DNA of 64,000 nucleotides from Competibacter_A sp037045535 (GTDB lineage: Bacteria; Pseudomonadota; Gammaproteobacteria; Competibacterales; Competibacteraceae), in the NCBI GenBank assembly GCA_037045535.1, contig JBAOHI010000071.1, positions 62,001 through 126,000 on the forward strand. The letters are read 5' to 3'. How positions within the stretch are numbered: the stretch's first letter is position 1; each line of letters opens with the position of its first letter. Shown in pieces: positions 53,673 through 62,512 of the stretch. The translations under genes were made by a program, and so were the position numbers. Under the pieces are notes generated by a model. That model was not told the origin of the DNA, searched no databases, and saw only the letters and a program-made list of their open reading frames with translations.

Positions 53673-54434
53673 GTGGACCCGCTCACCGTTCTGCTGCTGG
53701 GCATCGCCGCCCTGCTGGCCGGTTTTATCGACGCCATCGCGGGTGGCGGCGGGATGCTGGTGATGCCGGCCTTGCTCGGCATCGGGATGCCGCCGCATCT
53801 GGTGGTGGGCACCAACAAATTGATTGGCACCTTCGGTACGTTTAGCGCGTCCTTGACCTTTATTCGAAAGGGTTTATTCAAGCCCGAGTTGTGGTGGGCG
53901 ATGAGCGCTGGCACCTTCGTCGGCGCGTTGATCGGTGCGGTGTTGGTCTATCTGATGAGCGCGGGTGCGCTGAAAAAATTGCTGCCGCTCGCGATTTTGG
54001 TGGCGGCGGCCTATTTGGCGTGGCCGCGTCGTTCCACACCGGCCGCGCCGGGTTCGGAACCCGTGGACGCGTGTTCGATCCAGCCCAGCGTCAAGCTGCT
54101 GACCGGCGGTGTGATCGGCTTTTACGACGGCTTCATCGGCCCCGGCACCGGCGCATTCTGGATGGCGGCGGCCGTGAAGCTGTTCCGGTTGGATCTGGTC
54201 GCGGCAGCGGGCGTGGCGCGGTTTATGAATTTCATCAGCAACGTCACCGCCCTGCTGACCTTCATGGTCTTGGGCAACATCGATTACCCCGTCGGCCTGA
54301 TCATGGGCGCGATGCTGATGGCCGGCGCCTTGGTCGGGGCACATAGCGCCATCCGCTACGGCGCACCGTTCATCCGCCCGGTGTTCCTCATCGTGGTGCT
54401 GCTCATGGCCGGACGCTTGCTGGTGGCGGGATAG
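53673..54434 (+). CDS. TSUP-family (TauE/SafE) membrane transporter, YfcA-like
   Basis: About 253 residues from GTG 53673; a TTG at 53592 would add 27 residues. Many membrane segments are present, with the family motifs LAGFIDAIAGGGGMLVMPAL near the N terminus and GFYDGFIGPGTGAFWM in the middle, plus ATNKL-type GTNKLIGTFGTFSASL. TSUP proteins export or import sulfite, sulfonates or other small organic anions. The exact substrate is unknown. No ribosome site clearly separates the two starts. Confidence 0.85.
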   Translation: MDPLTVLLLGIAALLAGFIDAIAGGGGMLVMPALLGIGMPPHLVVGTNKLIGTFGTFSASLTFIRKGLFKPELWWAMSAGTFVGALIGAVLVYLMSAGALKKLLPLAILVAAAYLAWPRRSTPAAPGSEPVDACSIQPSVKLLTGGVIGFYDGFIGPGTGAFWMAAAVKLFRLDLVAAAGVARFMNFISNVTALLTFMVLGNIDYPVGLIMGAMLMAGALVGAHSAIRYGAPFIRPVFLIVVLLMAGRLLVAG

Positions 54435-54525
54435 GGGCGGTTACGACGCCACATAATTCGCGCGACCATCGCGCATCGCGGAGAATCTGTCACCGCCACC
54501 AAAAAACTGTCGAAAAATTCATGAA

Positions 54526-55122
54526 TTAGACTATCTGTGAGCCAGCGGTCGCCTGCCAGCGCCGGGCAAGTTGCGCGATTCGCTGCCCGAATATGTTGGC
54601 GGTCTCCAAATCACCCGGCGGCGGACCTTCTTCCGGTGAGGAATCCGAGGGGGATTGCGCCATCAGCCCGGCAAATGACCCCAGATAGTTGAGATCGTTG
54701 CGTTGCGCGGCCTTGCTATTGCTAGGCAACATGCCGGTGCCGGCCCAGATCATGGAATGCTGCATGGCCAAGGTGAACAGATAGTGCAAAGTCGACAGCT
54801 TGTCGCCGTTCATGGAGGCGGAATTGGTAAAGCCCGCTGCCAGCTTGTCCTTCCAGACCTGACCAAACCACGATTTGCTGGAGGCATCGGCGAATTTCTT
54901 GAACTGCCAGGACACGGAACCCATATAGGTCGGCGCTCCAAACACCACACAATCCGCCGTTGCCAGGACATCCCAACCCTCGGCGGGCAATTCGCCTTCG
55001 GCGTTGATGGGCAGGAGTTCGGCCCGAATCTCCGGGACCAGTGCCATCCCCGCGTGGATCGCTTCCGCCTGTTTCTTCGTATGGCCGTAACCGCTGTGGT
55101 AAACAATGATGATCTCGGTCAT
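54526..55122 (-). CDS. Flavodoxin-fold NAD(P)H-dependent oxidoreductase, WrbA-like
   Basis: The protein has 198 residues from ATG 55122, with GAGAGG at good spacing. The FMN phosphate loop is IIVYHSGYGHTKKQAEAI, and ADCVVFGAPTYMGSVSWQFK is the second flavin-binding block, as in WrbA-type NAD(P)H:quinone oxidoreductases and related FMN reductases. It lacks the typical WrbA C-terminal segment; the middle (TLHYLFTLAMQHSMIWAGTG) is near. It is divergent from a LysR regulator, with which it probably forms an oxidative or quinone stress unit. Confidence 0.88.
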   Translation of the reverse strand: MTEIIIVYHSGYGHTKKQAEAIHAGMALVPEIRAELLPINAEGELPAEGWDVLATADCVVFGAPTYMGSVSWQFKKFADASSKSWFGQVWKDKLAAGFTNSASMNGDKLSTLHYLFTLAMQHSMIWAGTGMLPSNSKAAQRNDLNYLGSFAGLMAQSPSDSSPEEGPPPGDLETANIFGQRIAQLARRWQATAGSQIV

Positions 55123-55285
55123 GTCCAAGCCTCTCGTAAATTCAATCGATTGATGATCCGGACTCACCCCGTTTATCAGGGATGATTGCATCCAGTGAGC
55201 ATGGACGCTAGGATAGCTTCTGCATCAATACCCATGAAGCCGATATTTTGCGTTTCTCAATTGGCAAAAATGCACATCATTGAGT

Positions 55286-56215
55286 ATGGAATGGGATGAT
55301 TACCGCCATTTCCTGGCGATAGAACAAGCGGGATCGGTTTTGGGGGCGGCCAAGCAGTTGGGCGTGAACCACACCACTGTGCTGCGCCGAATCGCCAGCC
55401 TGGAGCGACGGTTGGGCGTGCGGCTGTTCGAGCGCCTGCGTACCGGCTACACCCCCACGCCTGCCGGCGAGGAACTGCGTAACGTGATCTTGGGCGTGCG
55501 ACAAGTATTGCTTGACGTCGAGCACCGCTTGTCTGGAAAAGATTTGCAACTGTCGGGAGTCGTCCGGATCGCCACCACGGATACCTTGTCCCATGGTTTG
55601 TTGCTACCGCATCTCCGGGCTTTTCGGCAACTGCACCCGCACATCCAGCTGCAAATCATCGGCTCCAACCAAATCGTCAGCCTGACCCGGCGCGAGGCCG
55701 ACATCGCGATCCGGGCCACCAATCAGCCACCGGATAACATGCTGGGTCGCAAGATCGGCTTGGCGCGCTCGGCGATCTACGGAGCCCTGAGCTATCTGGA
55801 CGAGCGAGGTCACGATCTTGCCTCCGACCGGCATGACTGGATCGGTCTGGACGAAACCCTGGCCCATCTGCCCGAATACCGCTGGTTGGAGCGGCGCATC
55901 CCTTCCGAACGGATCGTGCTGCGGCTTAATAACCTGCTACACAAAATCGCCGTGGTCAAAGCCGGCCATGGTATTGCGCCGCTGCTGTGTTTCTTGGCCG
56001 AACGTGAGCCGGATTTGATCCGCCTGACCGAACCGGAGCCGCTGTTCGATACCGATATCTGGTTGCTCAGCCATCCCGACCTGCGACGGGTAGCGCGCGT
56101 TCGCGCCTTTATGGAATTCATCACGCAATGCGCCAAGACCGACCGGCTGCTGCAAGGCGAGCTCGTCAAACACCAGGGCTTGGCCCGCCCGGCCGTTTCC
56201 GCTGTGAATCCTTAG
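55286..56215 (+). CDS. LysR-family transcription regulator
   Basis: The protein has about 309 residues from ATG 55286 (alternatively TTG 55280). The N-terminal HTH is clear: YRHFLAIEQAGSVLGAAKQL, then NHTTVLRRIASLERRLGVRL. A type-2 periplasmic-binding-fold effector domain follows (GVVRIATTDTLSHGLLLPHL; LTRREADIAIRATNQPP). LysR regulators usually control the divergent neighbour, here the flavodoxin-like gene; the 163-base shared region would hold the sites. The inducer is unknown. Confidence 0.92.
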   Translation: MEWDDYRHFLAIEQAGSVLGAAKQLGVNHTTVLRRIASLERRLGVRLFERLRTGYTPTPAGEELRNVILGVRQVLLDVEHRLSGKDLQLSGVVRIATTDTLSHGLLLPHLRAFRQLHPHIQLQIIGSNQIVSLTRREADIAIRATNQPPDNMLGRKIGLARSAIYGALSYLDERGHDLASDRHDWIGLDETLAHLPEYRWLERRIPSERIVLRLNNLLHKIAVVKAGHGIAPLLCFLAEREPDLIRLTEPEPLFDTDIWLLSHPDLRRVARVRAFMEFITQCAKTDRLLQGELVKHQGLARPAVSAVNP

Positions 56216-56414
56216 TGGGCTAAGCGTTCGAGCAGCAAAATTAAAGAGGCTATACTTAAATTTTGGCCAAACTCGCTTGACTCTAACTGCCAGGTCTAAA
56301 TACAACGACGATTAGGCACTACTAAACGGCGCCTGAAAGGGCGCCTTGCGGCGTCAACCCCTTGCCAACAGGCTTCAACAACTTCAACAAGCATTACACC
56401 GAGGAGCTGAAGTG

Positions 56415-58175
56415 ATGGAGATAGTCCAAACAGATATTGCAATCATCGGCGCGGGAGGGGCGGGGTTACGTGCCGCCATCGCGCTTGCGGAGGCTGACCC
56501 CAAGCTTCGGATCGCCCTGATCTCGAAGGTCTACCCGATGCGCAGCCATACCTGCGCGGCCGAAGGCGGTGCCGCTGGCGTCATTAAGTCCGATGATAGC
56601 CTTGATTACCATTTCAACGACACCGTGGGCGGTGGCGACTGGCTGTGCGATCAGGACGCGGTCGAATATTTCATCAACGAAGCGCCCAAGGAACTGGTCC
56701 AACTAGAGCACTGGGGCTGTCCGTGGAGTCGCGAGCCGGACGGCGCGGTGGCGGTGCGGCCGTTCGGCGGCATGAAGATCAAGCGCACTTGGTTCGCCGC
56801 CGACAAATCCGGCTTCCACATTCTTCATACCCTGTTTCAGACCTCGCTCAAGTACCCGACTATCCAGCGCTTCGACGAGTACTATGCTCTCGATCTGCTG
56901 GAGGACGACGGCCGCTGTCAAGGGTTGACCGCCCTCGAAATGCGCAGCGGACAAATCAAGCAGTTCCAGGCTGGGGCGGTGATCATCGCCGCCGGTGGGG
57001 CAGGGCGCATGTTCCCGTTCACCACCAACGGTGCCATTAAAACCGGCGATGGCATGGCCTTGGCTTATCGGGTCGGCGCGCCGCTCAAAGACATGGAATT
57101 CGTCCAGTATCACCCCACCGGCTTGCCCAACACCGGCATTTTGTTGACCGAGGGCTGTCGCGGCGAGGGTGGCATTTTGGTCAACAAGGACGGTCGCCGC
57201 TATTTGCAGGACTACGGTATGGGCCCCGAAACCCCGGTTGGCCAACCGGTGCTGAAAACCATGGAACTCGGTCCTCGTGACCGCCTGAGCCAGGCCTTCT
57301 GGCACGAACAACAAAAAGGCAACACCGTCTCCACCAAGTGGGGCGATTGCGTACTGTTGGACATGCGCCATCTAGGCGAGAAGAAGATCAACGAGCGGTT
57401 GCCGTTTGTGCGTGACTTGTCCATCAGCTATCTCGGCATGGATCCGGTCAAGGAGCCGATCCCGATCCGGCCGGTGGTTCATTACTGCATGGGCGGTATC
57501 CACACCAATATCGAGGCTGCTACCCCGCTACCCGGCTTGTTCGCGGCGGGCGAATGCGCTTGCGTCAGTATCAACGGCGCCAATCGGCTCGGCTCCAACT
57601 CACTGACTGAGTTGCTGGTATTCGGGCGACGGGCGGCCATGAGCGCCATCGCCCATCTCCAGTCGGTACCGAAATCGGGCAACAGCGCCGCGTTGACTGC
57701 TAAGGCTGACGCGTCGCAGGCACGGATTCGCGCCCTGTTCGAGCGCAGCAAGGGCGACGAGACCATTTCCGGAATCCGTGGCGAAATGATGCACACCTTG
57801 GAGGAAGGCGCGGGGATTTATCGCACTGGCGATAGCCTGGCCAAGACTTGCGATAAAATCGCCGAACTGCGCCAGCGCTACGCGAACATCTCGCTGAACG
57901 ACAAGACCAGCGTCTATAACACCGATCTCCTGCAAGCCTTGGAACTGGGCTCGATGTTGGACTGTGCCGAGGCGGTCGCTGTCGGTGGTCGGGACCGCAA
58001 GGAATCGCGCGGCGCGCATCAGCGGCTTGATTTTACCGCGCGGGATGACGTTAACTTCCTCAAGCACACGTTGACCTACTACCATCCCAAGGAGCCGCCG
58101 CGCATCGAGTATCTCGACGTGGTCATCACCAAATCCCAGCCCGGTGTGCGCGATTACTCAGGAGCCAAGAAATGA
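56415..58175 (+). CDS. frdA: Fumarate reductase flavoprotein subunit
   Basis: The protein has 586 residues from ATG 56415 with GAGGAG upstream. The Rossmann FAD site is IIGAGGAGLRAAIALAEAD, the covalent-FAD histidine lies in MRSHTCAAEGGAAGV, and substrate and capping motifs (HPTGLPNTGILLTEGCRGEG; GANRLGSNSLTEL; KESRGAHQR) match FrdA of the E. coli type more than SdhA. It reduces fumarate at the cytoplasmic face of the inner membrane, fed by a low-potential quinol. First gene of frdABCD, overlapping frdB by four bases. Confidence 0.95.
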   Translation: MEIVQTDIAIIGAGGAGLRAAIALAEADPKLRIALISKVYPMRSHTCAAEGGAAGVIKSDDSLDYHFNDTVGGGDWLCDQDAVEYFINEAPKELVQLEHWGCPWSREPDGAVAVRPFGGMKIKRTWFAADKSGFHILHTLFQTSLKYPTIQRFDEYYALDLLEDDGRCQGLTALEMRSGQIKQFQAGAVIIAAGGAGRMFPFTTNGAIKTGDGMALAYRVGAPLKDMEFVQYHPTGLPNTGILLTEGCRGEGGILVNKDGRRYLQDYGMGPETPVGQPVLKTMELGPRDRLSQAFWHEQQKGNTVSTKWGDCVLLDMRHLGEKKINERLPFVRDLSISYLGMDPVKEPIPIRPVVHYCMGGIHTNIEAATPLPGLFAAGECACVSINGANRLGSNSLTELLVFGRRAAMSAIAHLQSVPKSGNSAALTAKADASQARIRALFERSKGDETISGIRGEMMHTLEEGAGIYRTGDSLAKTCDKIAELRQRYANISLNDKTSVYNTDLLQALELGSMLDCAEAVAVGGRDRKESRGAHQRLDFTARDDVNFLKHTLTYYHPKEPPRIEYLDVVITKSQPGVRDYSGAKK

Positions 58176-58915
58176 GCGAACGCCAGATCCAACTGGAAGT
58201 GCTCCGCTACAACCCGGAGACCGATACCGAGCCCCGGCTTCAGACCTACACCGTGCCCTGCTTGAACGAATGGGTCGTGCTGGATGCCTTGAACTACGTC
58301 AAGGACAATCTGGACACCACTCTGAGTTATCGGTGGTCGTGCCACATGGCGGTCTGCGGTAGTTGCGGGATGATGATCAACGGCGAGCCGAAGCTGGCCT
58401 GCAAGGCGTTCATCCACGAGTATCCTGACAAGATCCGGGTCGAGCCCCTGATGCATTTCCCCATCGAGCGCGATTTGGTCACCGTGGTCGAGGACTTCAT
58501 CGCCAAATTCGCCAGCATCAAACCGTACCTGATCCCCAAGGAAGATAAGCCCGTCAGCGCCGGAGAGTACAAGCAATCGCCGGCCGAGCTGCTCAAGTTC
58601 AAGCAATACACCCTGTGCATCAACTGCATGTTGTGTTACGCGGCCTGTCCGCAGTACGGCTTGGTTCCCGAGTTCCTCGGTCCGGCGGCAATCTCCATGG
58701 CACACCGCTACAATCAGGATTCGCGGGACGGTGGCCGGGACCAGCGCCAGGAAGTCATCGCGTCCCACGAGGGGGTATGGGAGTGCTCGTTCGTCGGTGC
58801 TTGCTCGGAAGTCTGCCCCAAGCATGTGGACCCGGCCGGCGCGCTCCAGCAGGTCAAGGTCGCCAGCACCGTCGACTGGTATAAGGAACACTTGATGCCG
58901 TGGGTGAAGAAATGA
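58172..58915 (+). CDS. frdB: Fumarate reductase iron-sulfur subunit
   Basis: The protein has 247 residues. It has the [2Fe-2S] region CHMAVCGSCGMMINGEPKLAC, then CINCMLCYAACP for the [4Fe-4S] cluster and CSFVGACSEVCPKHVDP for the [3Fe-4S] cluster. It carries electrons from the quinol site to FrdA. The start overlaps the frdA stop and the end overlaps the frdC start, so all four genes are translationally coupled. Confidence 0.97.
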   Translation: MSERQIQLEVLRYNPETDTEPRLQTYTVPCLNEWVVLDALNYVKDNLDTTLSYRWSCHMAVCGSCGMMINGEPKLACKAFIHEYPDKIRVEPLMHFPIERDLVTVVEDFIAKFASIKPYLIPKEDKPVSAGEYKQSPAELLKFKQYTLCINCMLCYAACPQYGLVPEFLGPAAISMAHRYNQDSRDGGRDQRQEVIASHEGVWECSFVGACSEVCPKHVDPAGALQQVKVASTVDWYKEHLMPWVKK

Positions 58916-59298
58916 GCCGCAAACCCTATATCCGCGAAGTTCCCAAAACAAGCTGGTTTTTTCGCCAGCCGCGCTACATGCGCTACATGGCGCGCGAGGT
59001 GACCTCCTTTTTCATCGGCGCCTACACCCTGCTGCTGGTCGTGGCGCTCAAGCGCTTGGCGCAAGGGCCGGATGCTTTCCTGGATTTCCTGAACGCGTTG
59101 CACAGTCCGCTCGGCGTGTTGTTCAACTTGGCGGCACTGGTGGCCGCGGTGTATCACAGTACCTCCTGGTTCAACGTGACGCCGCAGGCCATGCCGATCC
59201 AACGAGGTGAGGAATTTGTGCCGGGGCACATCATCGTCGGAGCGCACTATGCGGTTTGGGCGGTGGTTTCGTTGGTCGTCCTGATCTGGGGAGTGTGA
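58912..59298 (+). CDS. frdC: Fumarate reductase membrane anchor subunit C
   Basis: The protein has 128 residues from ATG 58912, overlapping frdB by four bases. The N terminus (SRKPYIREVPKTSWFFRQPR) is typical of FrdC, followed by three membrane helices (FFIGAYTLLLVVAL; GVLFNLAALVAAVYHS; YAVWAVVSLVVLIWGV). With FrdD it anchors the enzyme and forms the quinol site; the WFFRQPRYMRYMAREVT loop is a standard FrdC signature. No heme-binding histidine pattern of the SdhC type is seen. Confidence 0.95.
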   Translation: MSRKPYIREVPKTSWFFRQPRYMRYMAREVTSFFIGAYTLLLVVALKRLAQGPDAFLDFLNALHSPLGVLFNLAALVAAVYHSTSWFNVTPQAMPIQRGEEFVPGHIIVGAHYAVWAVVSLVVLIWGV

Positions 59299-59300
59299 GC

Positions 59301-59645
59301 ATGGCTAAATCCAACAAACCAATCGTGTGGGGCTTGTTCGCCGCCGGTGGAACGGTCACGGCGTTCATCACGCCGGTGCTGGTATTGCTGACGCTGTTCG
59401 CCGCGATGCGGTTCTCGCCAGGGATGTTCACCTACGAACACCTGCACGCTCTCGCCGCCAACTGGCTCGGCAAATTGATCATCTTCGGCATCGTCACGCT
59501 GTCGCTGTGGCACGCCGCGCACCGGTTGCGCGTCACCGTCCACGATTTCGGCGTTCGCAGTGATTTGGTGGTCGCCACGATCGTCTACATGATCGCGGCT
59601 ATCGGCACTGTTTCGACGATTTTCTCGTTGCTGTCGATCCATTGA
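59301..59645 (+). CDS. frdD: Fumarate reductase membrane anchor subunit D
   Basis: The protein has 114 residues. It opens AKSNKPIVWGLFAAGGTVTA and has three membrane helices, with HLHALAANWLGKLIIFG and SLWHAAHRLRVTVHDFG as FrdD-type elements. It pairs with FrdC. It starts two bases after the frdC stop and is followed by a terminator 61 bases downstream, so frdABCD forms one operon. Confidence 0.95.
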   Translation: MAKSNKPIVWGLFAAGGTVTAFITPVLVLLTLFAAMRFSPGMFTYEHLHALAANWLGKLIIFGIVTLSLWHAAHRLRVTVHDFGVRSDLVVATIVYMIAAIGTVSTIFSLLSIH

Positions 59646-59706
59646 CCCAGCAGCGGGACATCCGATCCACCCAAAATCGCCGTTGTCCTCGACTATAAAT
59701 CGCAAC

Positions 59707-59740
59707 CCCGTTCCCCGTTCGCGCGGGGAACGGGTTTTTT
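59707..59740 (+). terminator. Intrinsic terminator after frdD
   Basis: CCCGTTCCCC (59707-59716) and GGGGAACGGG (59725-59734) form a perfect 10-bp stem with an eight-base loop and six T's behind it (59735-59740). It ends the frd operon before rquA, so rquA has its own promoter or depends on read-through. Confidence 0.93.
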
Positions 59741-59907
59741 GGTTGGATGTAATGATCTTCGCCGAAGGCCTGGACGGTCGTCCTCCGATGAGGCTTTGCT
59801 TCAATCGAGGCCAACCGCCAGCACCCCACCAGGACCAAGTGGAACCTTGGCCCTGACAAACGCTGATCATAGGCAAAACGCCTCGTCAATTAAGGAAGCC
59901 ATTGATA

Positions 59908-60726
59908 ATGAGTTCTCAATCCGTTCAATGTACGGCCACATTGCCTCAACCGCGCTCGCTAGCAGATAGCCCCGATTCCCAATCGATGATCGGCGGTCAG
60001 GAGCAAGAGGTTAATCTCGACGAATCCGGCCAACAGCCAGAGTTCCCGACTCACGTACCGCTTCCGGCCTATTTGCAGCAAACCTACTGGTGGGCTTATC
60101 TCCACCCCATGGCGGTTCGCATATTCGAGCGGCAGTGGTTGGTCAACCTGATCTTGTGGGGCAACTTCGCCCGGTTGCGCGATCTCGCTTTGGACGAGTT
60201 GGGTTCGTCCATTCAGGGTAATATTCTTCAAGTCGCTTGCGTGTACGGAAATTTTACCGAGCGACTCACCGAGCGGTTGGCCCAGACGGCAAAATTGGAT
60301 GTAGTGGACGTGGCGCAGGTCCAACTGGAAAACCTGAAGGCCAAGATCAATGCGGCTCCGCGCATCGCGTTGCATCACCAGGACTCAACCAACTTGAGTT
60401 TTCCCGATGCCAGCTACGATTGCGTCGTGCTATTTTTTCTGCTGCATGAACAACCGGAAAGTGTCCGCGTCAAAACCATCGCCCAGGCGCTCCGGGTGGT
60501 CAAACCGGGCGGCAAGGTGATTTTCGTCGATTATCACCGACCGAGCGCATTCAATCCTTTCCGATATGTCATGCTACCTATCCTCACTACCCTGGAACCC
60601 TTCGCTCTTGACCTGTGGCGCCGGGAAATCACGGACTGGTTGCCCGAGCCGATGCGCGGTGTTGCGAAAATCGACAAACAAACGTTCTTTGGGGGACTCT
60701 ATCAAAAGGTCGTGATCTCGGTTTGA
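59908..60726 (+). CDS. rquA: Rhodoquinone biosynthesis protein RquA
   Basis: The protein has 272 residues from ATG 59908; TTG 59902 with AAGGA at closer spacing is an alternative. The body matches RquA: YLQQTYWWAYLHPMAVRIFE, ERQWLVNLILWGNFARLRDL, then NILQVACVYGNFTERLTERL, DASYDCVVLFFLLHEQPESV and VKPGGKVIFVDYHRP. It is a class I methyltransferase fold, but motif I is VACVYGNF in place of the usual D/E-x-G-x-G, as known for RquA. RquA converts ubiquinone to rhodoquinone, replacing a methoxy group with an amino group taken from S-adenosylmethionine. Rhodoquinol is the low-potential donor for fumarate reduction, and the frd operon is directly upstream. Confidence 0.88.
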   Translation: MSSQSVQCTATLPQPRSLADSPDSQSMIGGQEQEVNLDESGQQPEFPTHVPLPAYLQQTYWWAYLHPMAVRIFERQWLVNLILWGNFARLRDLALDELGSSIQGNILQVACVYGNFTERLTERLAQTAKLDVVDVAQVQLENLKAKINAAPRIALHHQDSTNLSFPDASYDCVVLFFLLHEQPESVRVKTIAQALRVVKPGGKVIFVDYHRPSAFNPFRYVMLPILTTLEPFALDLWRREITDWLPEPMRGVAKIDKQTFFGGLYQKVVISV

Positions 60727-60779
60727 GGCCCTCCCGCCCAGCGGAGTGATTCAACAGCTTGGGCGGACGACCCTTGACG

Positions 60780-61241
60780 TCAGCGGAGCGGAAGGGATTT
60801 GGCGGCGGATTCCAGTCTTCGTGCCCGGGTTGCGAAAGCATTGACCATCATAGCCGCCATTTGCAACACTAAAGCGTCACCAATCGGTTTGAGCCAAAGC
60901 GAGCGGACCTCACAGTCGAGGGCAAACTCGGTGTGGCAGAACCCTTCTGGGGTTGGTGCAAATGCCCAACGGATATCGAAGCGGCGAAAATTCGGATCGG
61001 CCGATGTCACGACGATAGTGTGCGGTCGATCGAGTTCGGTGCGGGTAAAAAGCCGGTACGACAGCAACCCTAGCGCCAAGATCTGCTCAGTCTCATAAAC
61101 GTTAGCGTGACGGCGAACGACGGTCGCGCCCCGCATCAACGGCAGGAACTCGGGATAACGCTCGACATCGGCGACGAGGTCGAACATGCGCTCGACGGAA
61201 GTAGCCACCACCCGGCTTTCACGATGAGATTTATGGAACAT
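60780..61241 (-). CDS. START-domain protein of the COQ10/RatA family
   Basis: The protein has 153 residues. The polyketide-cyclase/START fold is seen in TSVERMFDLVADVERYPEFL, then FTRTELDRPHTIVVTSADPN, FRRFDIRWAFAPTPEGFCHT and the C-terminal helix MMVNAFATRARRLE. The group includes COQ10 (a ubiquinone-binding chaperone) and E. coli RatA, which is encoded near smpB. Here smpB is absent and the neighbour is rquA (convergent, 53 bases), so a quinone-handling role seems more likely than the ribosome-related one. Function inferred. Confidence 0.82.
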   Translation of the reverse strand: MFHKSHRESRVVATSVERMFDLVADVERYPEFLPLMRGATVVRRHANVYETEQILALGLLSYRLFTRTELDRPHTIVVTSADPNFRRFDIRWAFAPTPEGFCHTEFALDCEVRSLWLKPIGDALVLQMAAMMVNAFATRARRLESAAKSLPLR

Positions 61242-61677
61242 CTGGGCCGAATCACCTTTTTTTGTTGAGCTGGCGACTGGAACAAATTCTCGACGTTTCC
61301 CTCCTAAGCATAGCCGGAAAACCCGTAAACTACCCTTGAACTTTCCCCATCGCTCGCTTTCCCATCAAGTTGATGAAGATCGCAACCTTAAGTCTTGACT
61401 GCATCGCGTCCGTGGCTCTGCTCTCAAAAAGATTTCCTGGGATGCCTCGCTGAAAACAGGTCGTGCCAATCCCTTACCCTATGCCTATTGACAAACAGAA
61501 CCCCCGTTTGCTGGAATCGAGCCGACGGTCGGAAAACCGGGAAGCAGTGAAGAGTTAACACCTTGAAATCAAAAATCCTGTCCTCCATTCCCTGCTCGCA
61601 GGCGGGTGTAGGGAGCGAACGATTGCGATCCGTGGCGAAACTGACTCGCCTCCCTCAGTCACAGAAAGTACCTTAAA
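61242..61677 (+). other. Intergenic region before apaH
   Basis: The 436 bases hold no supported gene. A TTGACA-like hexamer at 61488-61493 could be a -35 box, but no convincing -10 follows at the usual distance. Short hairpins (for example near GAGCCGACGGTCGG, about 61520) are present but weak. The transcripts of apaH and the COQ10-like gene diverge from this region. Confidence 0.4.
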
Positions 61678-62512
61678 ATGGCCGTCTACGCCATTGGCGA
61701 CGTTCAAGGTTGTTACGATCCCTTGCGGCGCTTGCTCGACCTGTTGCGATTCGACCCCGCCACCGATGTGCTGTGGCTCGTGGGTGATCTGATCAATCGT
61801 GGACCTCATTCGGCGGAAGTCCTGCGGTTGCTGTACGGATTGAGCGAATGCGTGGTGGCGGTATTGGGTAATCACGACCTGACCCTGCTGGCGGTCGCCG
61901 CCGGTCAGGTAAAACCTAAGCGCAAAGACACTTTTCATTCCATTCTTGAAGCATCCGATCGCGACGAGCTACTAGGCTGGCTGCGCCAGCGCCCATTGTT
62001 GCATCACGACGCGACGCTCGGCTTTACCATGGTCCATGCCGGTTTGCCGCCTCAATGGGATTTGCGGCAGGCGCTCCGCTATGCTGCTGAAGTGGAGGCA
62101 GCCCTGCGTGGAGTCGACTACAAGAGGTTTCTCGCGCAGATGTTCGGCGATAAGCCGCGCCGCTGGCGGGACGACTTGACTCGGCTATGATCGGTTACGC
62201 GTCATCACCAATGCGCTGACCCGTATGCGCTTCTGCACGGTGGATGGGGCCTTGTCTTTTGCCGAAAAGGAAGCGCCCGGTAGTCAAGGGTCGAGTTTGC
62301 TACCCTGGTTCGATGTGCCCGATCGTCGCAGCGCCGATCTCAATGTGGTGTTTGGTCATTGGGCGGCACTCGGCTATTATCGCCGGCCGGGCATTTTCGC
62401 GCTCGACAGCGGTTGCGTCTGGGGCAACCGGCTAACCGCCATCCAGTTGGACGATCCTATCGTTCCCGCTTGGAGCGTTCCCGCCATCGACTTGGCGTCC
62501 GCATCCGCATGA
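61678..62512 (+). pseudogene. apaH: Diadenosine tetraphosphatase ApaH, frame broken by one insertion
   Basis: It is a calcineurin-type symmetrical Ap4A hydrolase: VYAIGDVQGCYDPLRRLLD, WLVGDLINRGPHSAEVLRL, AVLGNHDLTLLAV, MVHAGLPPQWDL and, in the second frame, MRFCTVDGALSFAEKEAPGS, VVFGHWAALGYY and IFALDSGCVWGNRLTAI. The reading jumps after DDLT: one extra base at about 62182 interrupts an otherwise perfect GYDRLRVITNALTRMRFC. The corrected protein would be about 277 residues (E. coli 280). The end overlaps the folA start by four bases, an intact apaH-folA arrangement. The insertion may be a sequence error. Confidence 0.93.
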
